Assembly: GCA_023262335.1 (NCBI GenBank)
Contig: JALRBE010000015.1
Coordinates: 1 to 25,752, forward strand
DNA from: Candidatus Saccharimonadia bacterium
GTDB taxonomy: Bacteria > Patescibacteriota > Saccharimonadia > Saccharimonadales > Saccharimonadaceae
DNA: 25,752 nucleotides
Reading direction: 5' to 3'
In this document: positions 13,175 through 20,736 of the stretch, piece by piece
Numbering within the stretch: the first letter of the stretch is position 1
Layout of the letters: each line of letters opens with the position of its first letter
Program-made: the position numbers and the translations under genes
The notes under the pieces: generated by a model
Database searches by the model: none
Seen by the model: only the letters and a program-made list of their open reading frames with translations
What the model was told of the DNA's origin: nothing

Positions 13175-13205
13175 CCTACACGTGGAATTTTTCGTACTAA
13201 ATAAC

Positions 13206-13412
13206 TTATTTCTTCTTAGAAATAGTAAGGAAACCGTTACGTGGGTTTTCCTTGACGATGCGGTCTTCTGGAAGATCAGTAGGCTGACCCTTCTCGTTCT
13301 TCTCTACCTTCGCGAAGAAGTAGATGGTCTGTGGTTTGCCACCACGAAGAGTAACTTCGGTCTTATGCAAGTAATATGTTACACCCTTTGAGTTAGTGTG
13401 ACTGTAAGCCAT
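13206..13412 (-). CDS. small conserved CPR-type protein, 68 aa
   Basis: The product begins M-A-Y-S-H-T-N-S-K-G-V-T-Y-Y-L-H, has an L-R-G-G-K-P-Q-T-I-Y-F-F motif, an E-N-P-R-N-G turn and a Lys-rich tail. To my recollection this YYLH...LRGG..Q.IYFF pattern belongs to a short uncharacterised family widespread in Saccharibacteria and other CPR genomes; its role is unknown. The gene has strong signals: a TTGACA-17-TACTCT promoter, an AAGGAGG ribosome site and a clear terminator, which together suggest high expression. Confidence 0.85.
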   Translation of the reverse strand: MAYSHTNSKGVTYYLHKTEVTLRGGKPQTIYFFAKVEKNEKGQPTDLPEDRIVKENPRNGFLTISKKK

Positions 13413-13447
13413 TGGTCTTATACCTCCTTAATTGCTATACAGTCGTA

Positions 13448-13476
13448 AGAGTACCGCCTCTTATGACAGGTGTCAA
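13448..13476 (-). promoter_or_regulatory. strong promoter of the 13206 gene
   Basis: Consensus TTGACA (13476-13471), a 17-bp spacer and TACTCT (13453-13448), followed by a leader with AAGGAGG. Confidence 0.85.
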
Positions 13477-13482
13477 CAGTTT

Positions 13483-14109
13483 TCAGCCCCTGTGGCGCAT
13501 TTTGAGCATGAGCCTGAGCACCCCGAGGCCGGCCAAACGGGCGACGATCATGAACACGATCACGACGCAGGCGAGCACGCTCCAACCGGCGAAATCAGGC
13601 GTCCAGAGCGGCGACGCGAAGCTGTGCCGGTATAGGTCGGACTTCGGTAATGCCACTTTTGACGCCGGGTCGTCGGCAGGAGCGAACTGGGCCAAATACG
13701 TGACCGTACACTGTAAATACGCCGTCGAGTAGCTGGCGAACTTCGGCGCACAGTTGTCCTGCGCCTTTTTGTAAATGTTGCCGTTCGGATTGTCGTCGCT
13801 GCCCGCCTGCGCCATGATCCGCTCGCTGTCGCGCTTGTACTGGTTTTCCAGGTAAATCGTTCCCATGTCGGCGTTCATGTGCGTCGACACGTAGCGCTGT
13901 AAATCGTACAACCTCGTTTGGATCGCCGTCAGGTTGCCGTCTTTGTCGGCGGCCAGCACGGCGTCACGGCGGTCGACCATGCCCACGTTGTTGAGACGCA
14001 GGAACGTGGCGGCAACGAAGCCGCATATGAGAAGCAAGACGACCAATTGCCAGGTCTTAACCCGCTGCAATTGCCGGATGCTGCGTTTTACCTGCCGTTT
14101 GTCTGCCAC
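13483..14109 (-). CDS. two-TM membrane protein with an external domain
   Basis: The 208-aa product starts at a GTG at 14109. It has a basic N-terminus (R-Q-V-K-R-S-I-R-Q-L-Q-R), a first membrane helix near residues 20-38, a polar domain of about 125 residues and a second helix near 176-197, then a short basic tail. Both ends should be cytosolic. The outer domain has two cysteines (N-C-A-P, Q-C-T) about 17 residues apart that could form a disulfide, and a T-F-L-R-L-N-N-V-G-M-V-D-R-R-D segment right after TM1. It looks like a conserved uncharacterised CPR membrane protein. A TATACT box lies about 25-30 nt upstream of the start. Confidence 0.75.
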   Translation of the reverse strand: MADKRQVKRSIRQLQRVKTWQLVVLLLICGFVAATFLRLNNVGMVDRRDAVLAADKDGNLTAIQTRLYDLQRYVSTHMNADMGTIYLENQYKRDSERIMAQAGSDDNPNGNIYKKAQDNCAPKFASYSTAYLQCTVTYLAQFAPADDPASKVALPKSDLYRHSFASPLWTPDFAGWSVLACVVIVFMIVARLAGLGVLRLMLKMRHRG

Positions 14110-14158
14110 CCCTTCAAAGCCTTTCGCGATTAACTGCTAACAGTATAGCACGCGGACG

Positions 14159-15376
14159 TCAGCGATAGAGCTTGAACCGGGCAGTCATGGCGACGAGCAC
14201 GTAGGCCGCCGCGCACACGAAGAACAGCTGGAAAGCCATGGCGGTCGTCGGCACGAGCAGCAGCAGCGTGCCGAATACCACGCAGGCCAGGAACGCGCCC
14301 AGATTCATGGCGATGGAAATGAACATCAGGTACACGATACGATGGCCGGTAGCGCCGTCGGCAGTGTCAAAGATGCCCCGCAGGTACGCCATGGCGAAAC
14401 CGGTCGTCGCGACTTCGTTGGCGATGTTCGCAGCCACCACGCCGGCCGGCGCCGTCACGAATGCGCGGAAGGCGTGCGTCATGGAATTGGCAAGCGTCGC
14501 CACGCGCAGCAGGTCGCCGCCATGGCGCCAGTCGATGATCCGCCCGAACGCGTACGCCGAAAACAGCGACGTCACGACCGTTACCGACGCGAAGGCACCG
14601 ACGGTCAGGTAAATATCGTTGCCAGTGCTCGAGAAGATGACAACGGTTATGAATAGCACCCACACGAAATTGCTTGCGACCACGTCGAACCCGACGGCGG
14701 TTTCGGCGCGGACCGTCCGCCACGCGTCACGCCACGGAAAGCGCTTGAAATCCAGTTTTTGGTTGAGCCGCACCTGTTCTTTGGTCTTGAAGAGCGGCAC
14801 GCTGGCCACGGCGAACAGGACCGCCGCCACCCACATGGTCGCCTCGGGAGCGATCAGGAACGCGATCGCGCCGCCGATAAGGGGACTTAGGCTGGCCGTC
14901 AGGCGCTCGAATATTTGCATGTAGCCGATTTCCTTGCCGGCGTGGTCCACGTGCTTGACCTTTGAAAAGTCCACCATGTACCCAAGGTCGAACGTGACCA
15001 TGGACAGTGACTGGAAGACGCCGAACATGACGATTGCCGGCAGGCCGAGGTCCGGCACGAACGGGAACGCGATGAGCGCCGGTATGTACAGCAGATTACC
15101 GACCAAAATGGCGTGCTTGGGGCCGAACTTGGCGACGAAGCGCGCCACCGGGTACACCGCCGCCGCTCGGAACAAAAAGCTAACCGCGAAATAACACGTG
15201 ATGAATACGAGGCTGTACCCCTGCTGGTACAAGTAAATCGACACGAACATGTTGATCATGAACTGCGCGAGCAGCCGCATGACGCGCGACGCGTAGAGTT
15301 CCGCGACCTCGTCGAAGCTGGCGTAACGCCAAAAATGACGCCGCGCGAGCAAACGGTGGATGAACGATTGAATCAT
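14159..15376 (-). CDS. major facilitator superfamily (MFS) transporter
   Basis: The 405-aa product has about eleven or twelve hydrophobic helices with MFS-like spacing and a loop between helices 2 and 3 of the form A-R-F-V-A-K-F-G-P-K-H-A, which fits motif A. I place the start at the ATG at 15376. The reading frame extends further upstream, but a promoter (15436-15407) lies there, and the extension runs antisense to the start of the MurC gene. Substrate is unknown; the sequence lacks features that point to a drug or sugar class. Divergent from the MurC-Nudix gene. Confidence 0.85.
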   Translation of the reverse strand: MIQSFIHRLLARRHFWRYASFDEVAELYASRVMRLLAQFMINMFVSIYLYQQGYSLVFITCYFAVSFLFRAAAVYPVARFVAKFGPKHAILVGNLLYIPALIAFPFVPDLGLPAIVMFGVFQSLSMVTFDLGYMVDFSKVKHVDHAGKEIGYMQIFERLTASLSPLIGGAIAFLIAPEATMWVAAVLFAVASVPLFKTKEQVRLNQKLDFKRFPWRDAWRTVRAETAVGFDVVASNFVWVLFITVVIFSSTGNDIYLTVGAFASVTVVTSLFSAYAFGRIIDWRHGGDLLRVATLANSMTHAFRAFVTAPAGVVAANIANEVATTGFAMAYLRGIFDTADGATGHRIVYLMFISIAMNLGAFLACVVFGTLLLLVPTTAMAFQLFFVCAAAYVLVAMTARFKLYR

Positions 15377-15406
15377 GTTTGTGTGATGCCCCTTGTGGTT
15401 ACCTTC

Positions 15407-15436
15407 ATTAGACCACATCCCTGCCAGTGAATGCAA
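15407..15436 (-). promoter_or_regulatory. promoter of the MFS gene
   Basis: TTGCAT (15436-15431), an 18-bp spacer and TCTAAT (15412-15407). It is back to back with the plus-strand promoter at 15445. Confidence 0.65.
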
Positions 15437-15444
15437 CCTCACGG

Positions 15445-15473
15445 ATGACAAGACCATAAGCGTTCCGTATACT
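15445..15473 (+). promoter_or_regulatory. promoter of murC-nudix (leaderless)
   Basis: ATGACA (15445-15450), a 17-bp spacer and TATACT (15468-15473), ending 6 nt before the ATG at 15480. Confidence 0.7.
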
Positions 15474-15479
15474 GGGCGT

Positions 15480-17132
15480 ATGAACATATACTTTTGCGGC
15501 ATCGGAGGGGTCGGATTGGGCCCGCTCGCCGAAATCGCCCTTGATGCCGGCCACACGGTCCAAGGGTCGGATGCCAGCGAAAGCCTGATGACGAAACGCC
15601 TGACCGAACGGGGCGTGGCGATCAATACCAAACAAAAAGGCATGTTCCTGCAAACTATCCACAACCACCAGGCGATCGACTGGTTCGTGTACTCCGCTGG
15701 CATTCCCAACGACCATCCGGAACTGGAGTTGGCGCGCATGCTCGGCCTTAAGATGACGAAGCGCGACGAACTGCTGGTGCATATACTGCAAGAAAAGCGG
15801 TTGAAGCTGATCGCCGTCGCTGGCACGCACGGCAAGACCACGACCACCGCCATGATGGTATGGACCATGCAGCAGCTCGGCATACCGGTCAGCTACTCTG
15901 TTGGCACTACCATGGCCTTCGCGCCAAGCGGCCACTACGAACCCGGCAGCGAATACTTTGTGTACGAGTGCGACGAGTTCGACCGTAATTTCTTGCAGTT
16001 TGCTCCCCACCTGTCGCTGATTACCTCCATAGATTACGATCATCCGGACACCTACGGCACGCCCGACGATTACATGGCCGCCTTCCGCCAATTCCTTGGC
16101 CAGAGCGACGGAAGTATCCTGTGGGAGACCGACGCCAACCTGCTGGGCGATGCCGGTGACGCGTGGGTACTCGGCGAGCACGACCTGAGCGGCGTCACCC
16201 TGGCAGGCGAGCATAATCGTCGCAACGCCACGCTCGTCACGAAGGCCGCCGAGCGGCTCGGGTTCGCGGGCGATGCCGTGAGCGCCGTCAACGCATTCCC
16301 CGGTGTCGACCGCCGGTTCGAGCGGCTCGCGCCCAATCTGTACACTGACTACGGGCATCATCCGGTCGAAATCGCCGCCACGTTGCAACTTGCCAGCGAG
16401 CTGAACGACGACGTCGTGCTCGTGTACCAGCCGCACCAGAATTTACGCCAACATGAGGTCCGGTTCCAGTACACCGATTGCTTTGAGCGAGCAAAAGAAA
16501 TTTATTGGCTGCCCACCTACCTCACGCGCGAAGACCCGTCGCTTGCGATCCTTGCTCCCCAGGAGCTGACAGAAGACGTCACCAACCGGGACGCGGTACG
16601 CTACGCCGAGCTGAACGACGAGTTATGGCAAACCGTCCAGCACGCGCGTGACCGAGGCGCTTTAGTGCTGTTCATGGGTGCCGGTTCTATCGACGGATGG
16701 CTGCGCGGCATGAACGCCACGAGACATGTCGCCTGCACGCTACTAATCGACCTGGAAGGCAATTACGTGTTGCAGCAGCGGGACGACAAGCCAGACATCA
16801 CCGACCCCGGCAAGATTGCCGTGTTCGGCGGGGCGGTCGAGCCCGATGACCTGTCGTTCAAACGGGCAGCGGCGCGGGAACTACGCGAAGAGACGAACCT
16901 GTCGTTCGAAATCGACGACCTCGTAGCCTTCAAGCTGTTCAAAAAGACGGAAGCCGACGGCTCGCCGACGTTCGTCGCCTACTATGCGCTCGCAGGAATC
17001 GATATTCGGAACCTGCAAATCTTCGAAGGCGCCGGCTACGTGAAAGTCAATCCGAACGAGCTTGGCGACTATCCGCTCACGGTCTATACCCGTTCGGTCA
17101 TTGCCGAATATTCCCATCCGTCTATGGTGTAG
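15480..17132 (+). CDS. murC: UDP-N-acetylmuramate--L-alanine ligase fused to a C-terminal Nudix domain
   Basis: Residues 1 to about 410 are a Mur ligase: G-I-G-G-V-G dinucleotide motif at the start, ATP-binding GTHGKTTTT at 115-123, E-C-D-E-F-D near 163-168, D-H-P-D-T-Y-G, G-V-D-R-R-F at 275, D-Y-G-H-H-P at 290 and Q-P-H-Q-N. These fit MurC, which adds the first L-Ala of the peptidoglycan stem in the cytosol; Mpl is a less likely reading. From about 415 to 550 a Nudix fold follows, with box G-G-A-V-E-P-D-D at 450 and R-E-L-R-E-E-T-N-L; the usual Gly before the last residue is Asn and the spacing is one longer than canonical. The ATG at 15480 lies 6 nt after TATACT. The end overlaps the next gene tail-to-tail by 11 bp. 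Confidence 0.9.
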   Translation: MNIYFCGIGGVGLGPLAEIALDAGHTVQGSDASESLMTKRLTERGVAINTKQKGMFLQTIHNHQAIDWFVYSAGIPNDHPELELARMLGLKMTKRDELLVHILQEKRLKLIAVAGTHGKTTTTAMMVWTMQQLGIPVSYSVGTTMAFAPSGHYEPGSEYFVYECDEFDRNFLQFAPHLSLITSIDYDHPDTYGTPDDYMAAFRQFLGQSDGSILWETDANLLGDAGDAWVLGEHDLSGVTLAGEHNRRNATLVTKAAERLGFAGDAVSAVNAFPGVDRRFERLAPNLYTDYGHHPVEIAATLQLASELNDDVVLVYQPHQNLRQHEVRFQYTDCFERAKEIYWLPTYLTREDPSLAILAPQELTEDVTNRDAVRYAELNDELWQTVQHARDRGALVLFMGAGSIDGWLRGMNATRHVACTLLIDLEGNYVLQQRDDKPDITDPGKIAVFGGAVEPDDLSFKRAAARELREETNLSFEIDDLVAFKLFKKTEADGSPTFVAYYALAGIDIRNLQIFEGAGYVKVNPNELGDYPLTVYTRSVIAEYSHPSMV

Positions 17133-17808
17133 AGTGGTTCCAGTCCACCTGGAATTCCTCGAAAAAGAAGGGGTCGCGGAAGAACGTGCGCGTTATGATC
17201 TGCTCGACGGCGGGCGCCAAATCGTAGCGGTGCAGCTTATGCGGTTTCGCCCACACGAGATCGTCCGTCATAGGTATGTCGTCGCGCTCGAACGCGAACA
17301 CGTGCACGAGAGTGAGCGTGATGGTGTCGTCGCTGTCCATCACCCGCAAGTAGCAATCGCCCGCGTGGCGCAGTTCCCGCTGCGTAACGCCTAGCTTGTC
17401 GTACGCCTCGCGCTGCGCCGCGGCGAGCACGGTCGGGTCGTCCATGTGCAGCTTGCCGCTGGGCGCCGTCCAGGTATCGATGAACGGCTGCTTCGCGCGG
17501 CGTTGCAACAGCACTCCCCCGTCGCTGTTCTGAATGACCAGCAGCGTGATGATCTTCGGCTGTTGGCGCACGAGCGTCTTCTCGGAACTCAGCCTGTCGA
17601 CGTATACGAGTCCTTTGGTGCCGAGCGTGTAGCCCGCATCGGTCTTTTTGACGAACCCCGCTTTGAGCAGCTGGTTCAGGTGGTAGCTATAAAGATTCGT
17701 ATCGGTTTTTGGCGGCCGCATATCGCGGAATCGAGCGATTTTTTGATGCATCAAAACGCTCAATATATTTTTTTGTATAGTATGTTTTACTTCTGTTAAG
17801 TCAATCAT
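17122..17808 (-). CDS. winged-helix protein with a C-terminal degenerate Nudix domain
   Basis: Residues 1-75 form a winged-helix DNA-binding region (L-Y-S-Y-H-L-N-Q-L-L-K-A-G-F-V-K-K, then a wing Y-T-L-G-T-K-G). Residues about 85-225 are a Nudix fold: L-L-Q-R-R-A, W-T-A-P-S-G-K-L, and a box ending R-E-A-Y-D-K-L-G-V in place of REUxEExGU. Two metal-binding acidic positions read D and K, so hydrolysis is doubtful and ligand sensing more likely. NrtR regulators combine the same two domains in the opposite order. It diverges from the CYTH-kinase gene across a spacer with two palindromes. Confidence 0.82.
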   Translation of the reverse strand: MIDLTEVKHTIQKNILSVLMHQKIARFRDMRPPKTDTNLYSYHLNQLLKAGFVKKTDAGYTLGTKGLVYVDRLSSEKTLVRQQPKIITLLVIQNSDGGVLLQRRAKQPFIDTWTAPSGKLHMDDPTVLAAAQREAYDKLGVTQRELRHAGDCYLRVMDSDDTITLTLVHVFAFERDDIPMTDDLVWAKPHKLHRYDLAPAVEQIITRTFFRDPFFFEEFQVDWNHSTP

Positions 17809-17809
17809 A

Positions 17810-17820
17810 TTTGAGTCAAA
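17810..17820. promoter_or_regulatory. palindrome at the start of the winged-helix gene
   Basis: TTTGAGTCAAA is an odd-length palindrome directly before the minus-strand ATG (17808). Possible operator for self-control. Confidence 0.4.
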
Positions 17821-17845
17821 ATATACTTTCTATTCGTATCTAAAA

Positions 17846-17855
17846 TATCATGATA
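17846..17855. promoter_or_regulatory. palindrome in the divergent spacer
   Basis: TATCATGATA, a perfect 10-bp palindrome midway between the winged-helix-Nudix gene and the CYTH-kinase gene. Possible operator. Confidence 0.4.
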
Positions 17856-17892
17856 CTGTGATTATGTCAATGAATAGCACGAAAGGAACGGC

Positions 17893-19035
17893 ATGATCGA
17901 CACGCGTACCAAAACCTACGAATACGAACGGCAGCCTGGGCGGGAAACGGAGCGGAAATTCTTACCCCTTTTCCCCGAAGAACTGGTAGCGTTCCGCGAC
18001 CAAGCCGTGCCTGTCGAGCAGTATTACTTGAGCCATTACGGCGAACGGTTTTCGCTCAGGCTGCGAGAAACCTTCACGGACGGGGGACCCCGTTACAGCG
18101 CCGCGTTCAAGAACGACGGCGAACTCACAAGCGAAGGGCTCGACAGGATCGAAGAGGAGACGGAGATTGGCGCCGCGACGTACGCTCTGCTCAAAACGCC
18201 CGATGTACCCGTTCTGCGCAAGCTACGCGCATCGCCAAGCGACCATATCGCGATCGATTTCTTCGAGGACGGCTACGTGCAGCTTGAGTCCGAAGACCAG
18301 GCAGCGTGGGAACGGTTCGCAAGCGAGTACGGCCTCGTGGGAAAAGTCATGGAAATCAGCGGCGACGACCAGGCGAAAAACGAATGGCGGGCGCACGCGC
18401 TGTATGTCAAAACGCATGGCAACGAGACGTTACGGCCAGCACCGGAACTCGAGCTTGACGGCACCATGCGGCAAATCATGGAAGCAAGCCGCACAGGCCA
18501 GACCGTCAGGGTGCGCATAGGCGGGCGTAGCGGCTCCGGCAAATCGACGCTTATCCGTGAACTGACAGCGCGACTGCACGAACACGGAATCGCGCCGACA
18601 GTACTCTCTACTGATGATTACAACATTGGCAGGAACGCGCTGACCGCGCGCTTTGGCACTGACTTCAATTGGGACATGCGCGAGGCGTACGACACCCGAA
18701 AGCTCGCCGACGATCTTGAGCGATTAGGACGCGGCGAACCCGTCGCGCGTCAGGCGTACGACTTCGGCTCCGGGGAACCGTCAACAGATGGGTATGTCAT
18801 GCCAAGCGGCGTCTACTTGATCGAGGGTTTGTACGCGCTGAGTCCCGACCTGGCCAGTCCTGACGTCATCGATCTCGAAATCCCGACGTCGTTCGCCGAG
18901 TGCGCGGGCAGGCGCCTGTACCGCGACCATTACAGCGGCGAGCGGGACGTGTCTGCCACCTTCCCGACCGCAGCCGACAGCCTGCGCTACATGCTCGAAA
19001 TCGCGGAACCCGCCTACCGGGCGCAGCGTTCGTAG
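17893..19035 (+). CDS. CYTH domain fused to a uridine-kinase-like P-loop kinase
   Basis: Residues 15 to about 165 form a CYTH (triphosphate tunnel) domain: E-T-E-R-K at 18-22 is the ExExK signature, followed by L-R-L-R-E-T, A-F-K-N-D-G and I-E-E-E-T-E-I. Residues about 190-380 form a uridine-kinase/phosphoribulokinase-like NTPase: Walker A G-R-S-G-S-G-K-S-T at 211-219, S-T-D-D-Y-N near 236, and V-Y-L-I-E-G-L-Y. CYTH enzymes act on triphosphate or polyphosphate; the kinase domain should phosphorylate a nucleoside or small hydroxyl substrate. Plant TTM1/2 proteins carry the same pair in the reverse order. AAAGGAA lies before the ATG. Joint activity is inference. Confidence 0.87.
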   Translation: MIDTRTKTYEYERQPGRETERKFLPLFPEELVAFRDQAVPVEQYYLSHYGERFSLRLRETFTDGGPRYSAAFKNDGELTSEGLDRIEEETEIGAATYALLKTPDVPVLRKLRASPSDHIAIDFFEDGYVQLESEDQAAWERFASEYGLVGKVMEISGDDQAKNEWRAHALYVKTHGNETLRPAPELELDGTMRQIMEASRTGQTVRVRIGGRSGSGKSTLIRELTARLHEHGIAPTVLSTDDYNIGRNALTARFGTDFNWDMREAYDTRKLADDLERLGRGEPVARQAYDFGSGEPSTDGYVMPSGVYLIEGLYALSPDLASPDVIDLEIPTSFAECAGRRLYRDHYSGERDVSATFPTAADSLRYMLEIAEPAYRAQRS

Positions 19036-19045
19036 CCAGCGAACC

Positions 19046-19606
19046 TTACGACTGCTTCCTGCCGGTCTCGAAATCCGTTGCCGGAACGGGTTCCCACTGC
19101 GAGGCGAACGTGTCGAACGCCGCAAGGTACGTTCCCTGGACGTTCTCGTACATCGCCGTCCGGTCAAGGGCGGCGATTTCCGCGCGGGTCATCCAGCGTA
19201 TGTCTTGGGATTCCTGTTCGTCGACCATAAGCTCGGGTTCGCCGGTCGCCAAAAACAGGTAGGCGATGTCCGTGTGCCAATGCGTTTCGGAGATATCGTG
19301 CGTATTCATGAACAGCGGCTGCGGATGCACGACCACCCTCTCGTAAAGGCCGACGCGCAGCTTGGGCTGATATACGCTCAGCTGCGAGAACGCGTAGCCG
19401 GCCTCTTCGGCGATCTCGTGCTCAGCGGCGGCCCACGGGGTTTCGGTCAGCTCGATATGCCCGCCGACCGGCATGAGCATGCGCTGCTTGCGGTGCATGT
19501 GCACCAGCGCGCGCAGGCCATCGCCGTCGCCGTCGCCGTCGTTCCGCAATATGTATGCCGTTACGGTAAAATCGATCTGTCCTGGTTCGTCGTGAACGTG
19601 CGCCAT
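19046..19606 (-). CDS. Nudix hydrolase
   Basis: I place the start at the ATG at 19606, with GGGGG about 9 nt upstream; an upstream TTG-started extension covers a TATACT box and is rejected. The 186-aa product has a clear Nudix box: G-G-H-I-E-L-T-E, then H-E-I-A-E-E-A-G-Y, canonical except that the Arg is His. The acidic metal-binding residues are intact, so it should hydrolyse a nucleoside diphosphate-linked substrate; which one cannot be told. An acidic loop G-D-G-D-G-D-G sits between the first strands, coded by a short GCCGTC-type repeat. It ends 10 bp from the end of the CYTH-kinase gene, convergent. Confidence 0.87.
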   Translation of the reverse strand: MAHVHDEPGQIDFTVTAYILRNDGDGDGDGLRALVHMHRKQRMLMPVGGHIELTETPWAAAEHEIAEEAGYAFSQLSVYQPKLRVGLYERVVVHPQPLFMNTHDISETHWHTDIAYLFLATGEPELMVDEQESQDIRWMTRAEIAALDRTAMYENVQGTYLAAFDTFASQWEPVPATDFETGRKQS

Positions 19607-19758
19607 GCTTGTTGCCCCCTGCCTTTGTTTGGTCTTAGTATATGGCAAACAAGCGCTCGCGCGCGTTGTGGTTTTGTCACTCGTTTTTCTACTGTCACTC
19701 CTAGCGTTGACAACACAAAAACGAGGACAGAAGGGGTGAGCCGACTGCCTCGCATAGC

Positions 19759-20142
19759 CTACTTCGGCTGAAACACGGCGTCGAACCGTATGATCCTGGC
19801 AGCCGCATCGTGAACGAACCGGTAACCCCAGAGGAAGTATTCCTCGGAGCCGGTCTTCAAGCGTTCGTTCACCAGGTCGCGCAGCAAGTCGATTTGCCAG
19901 TCACGGACCTTGCCCTTGCCGGGCAGTCGGATCACGTATACCGTCTCGATCGGCTGAGTGCGGACCGCGGTGGCACCATTAATCGCCTGTTGCGCGGCTT
20001 CGTCCATGCGCTGGGCGCAGAGTTGCCCGAACACGTTGTTCGCGACGGCCATCGCGAGCAGTTCGACATCAGACTTGCGGCCGTCGTACGACGGGGTTTT
20101 GGCCCTGAGCCGCTCGCGCAGCGTCGCGCTTTTGCCCTGCAT
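19759..20142 (-). CDS. hypothetical protein, 127 aa
   Basis: AAGGAGG just before the ATG at 20142 gives a confident start. The product is soluble, with a basic N-terminus (L-R-E-R-L-R-A-K), a helix, then a V-Y-V-I-R-L-P-G-K-G-K strand-turn and a C-terminal Y-R-F-V-H-D segment. No family recognised. It is the second gene of a two-gene operon, 12 bp after the upstream stop. That partner has a similar A-Y-I-I-R-F-P motif, so the two may be distant relatives. Confidence 0.7.
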   Translation of the reverse strand: MQGKSATLRERLRAKTPSYDGRKSDVELLAMAVANNVFGQLCAQRMDEAAQQAINGATAVRTQPIETVYVIRLPGKGKVRDWQIDLLRDLVNERLKTGSEEYFLWGYRFVHDAAARIIRFDAVFQPK

Positions 20143-20154
20143 GCTCTGCCTCCT

Positions 20155-20619
20155 TCAGTCGTTTTCGGGCGCAGCTGCTGAACCCCGAGCCAAAGCCTCC
20201 CATCGCTCGGCTAACCGCAGCGTCTCCGCTGACGGTCGCTCCGGGAACCTTATGATATACGCGTGGCGCACGCTGTACCAATGCGGCTTGCACTGGTAGA
20301 TCGCGACCTCGAAACGCGACAGGTCGAACCCGAGTTCTTCCATGACGCGCCGCACGAACGGTTCGTCGATGGCGAAGGAACCTTGCGGCTCCGTGAACGC
20401 ACGCGGTACAGGAACGGTCAGTGTTTGTTTGACGATGAAATCCTCGACGGACACGTACCCCGAGTTGCCCCAGGAGCATGCCCATTCGAGCTCGTCGGCC
20501 ATGCGCGCCGCGGCGACGCCGAATTGCGCCCGGCACGCCCGGATGCCTTTCCTCGCGAACCAAAAGTTCGGAGCCGGCGGATCGAACAACGTCTCGTCGA
20601 TCGGAATCGGACTGATCAT
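20155..20619 (-). CDS. hypothetical protein, 154 aa
   Basis: I chose the ATG at 20619, preceded by AGAGGTG, over an upstream in-frame start 11 codons earlier that lies in the leader. The product has an aromatic-rich N-terminal part (F-W-F-A-R-K-G-I-R-A-C-R, L-E-W-A-C-S-W-G), a V-S-V-E-D-F segment and an A-Y-I-I-R-F-P strand near the C-terminus. No family recognised. A promoter TTCCAT-17-TATAAT (20723-20695) lies about 75 bp upstream, making this the first gene of the operon. Confidence 0.7.
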   Translation of the reverse strand: MISPIPIDETLFDPPAPNFWFARKGIRACRAQFGVAAARMADELEWACSWGNSGYVSVEDFIVKQTLTVPVPRAFTEPQGSFAIDEPFVRRVMEELGFDLSRFEVAIYQCKPHWYSVRHAYIIRFPERPSAETLRLAERWEALARGSAAAPEND

Positions 20620-20694
20620 GGTCACCTCTTCTGTCAAAAAACACCGTACCACCCCTCACCGGATAGTCGTGGCGTTCGGTGGATAGGTCTGTAT

Positions 20695-20723
20695 ATTATA
20701 TCATTTTTAAGATATTTATGGAA
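20695..20723 (-). promoter_or_regulatory. promoter of the two-gene operon
   Basis: TTCCAT (20723-20718), a 17-bp spacer and TATAAT (20700-20695), leaving a leader of about 70 nt before the ATG at 20619. Confidence 0.6.
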
Positions 20724-20736
20724 GAAGCAGCAACGA

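Larger units (their letters stand above)
12813..13205. other. non-coding region with structured elements
   Basis: No credible gene is seen. It holds, from left to right: the promoter of the 12543 gene, a 12-bp hairpin with a T-run on the minus strand, a separate promoter pointing at that hairpin, one DnaA-box match, a 17-bp long-range inverted repeat enclosing about 86 nt, and the terminator of the 13206 gene. Reading frames crossing it have no start context. Confidence 0.7.

Noticed and set aside
14159..15883. Long form of the MFS gene with about 169 extra N-terminal codons
   Set aside because: The extension is antisense to murC and spans both divergent promoters; the transporter begins at 15376.
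15408..16436. Minus-strand frame of 342 codons
   Set aside because: Antisense to murC; no promoter or ribosome site.
19680..19725. Inverted repeat CTCGTTTTT/AAAAACGAG with a 28-nt loop
   Set aside because: Short arms and a long loop in an otherwise plain spacer; likely chance.
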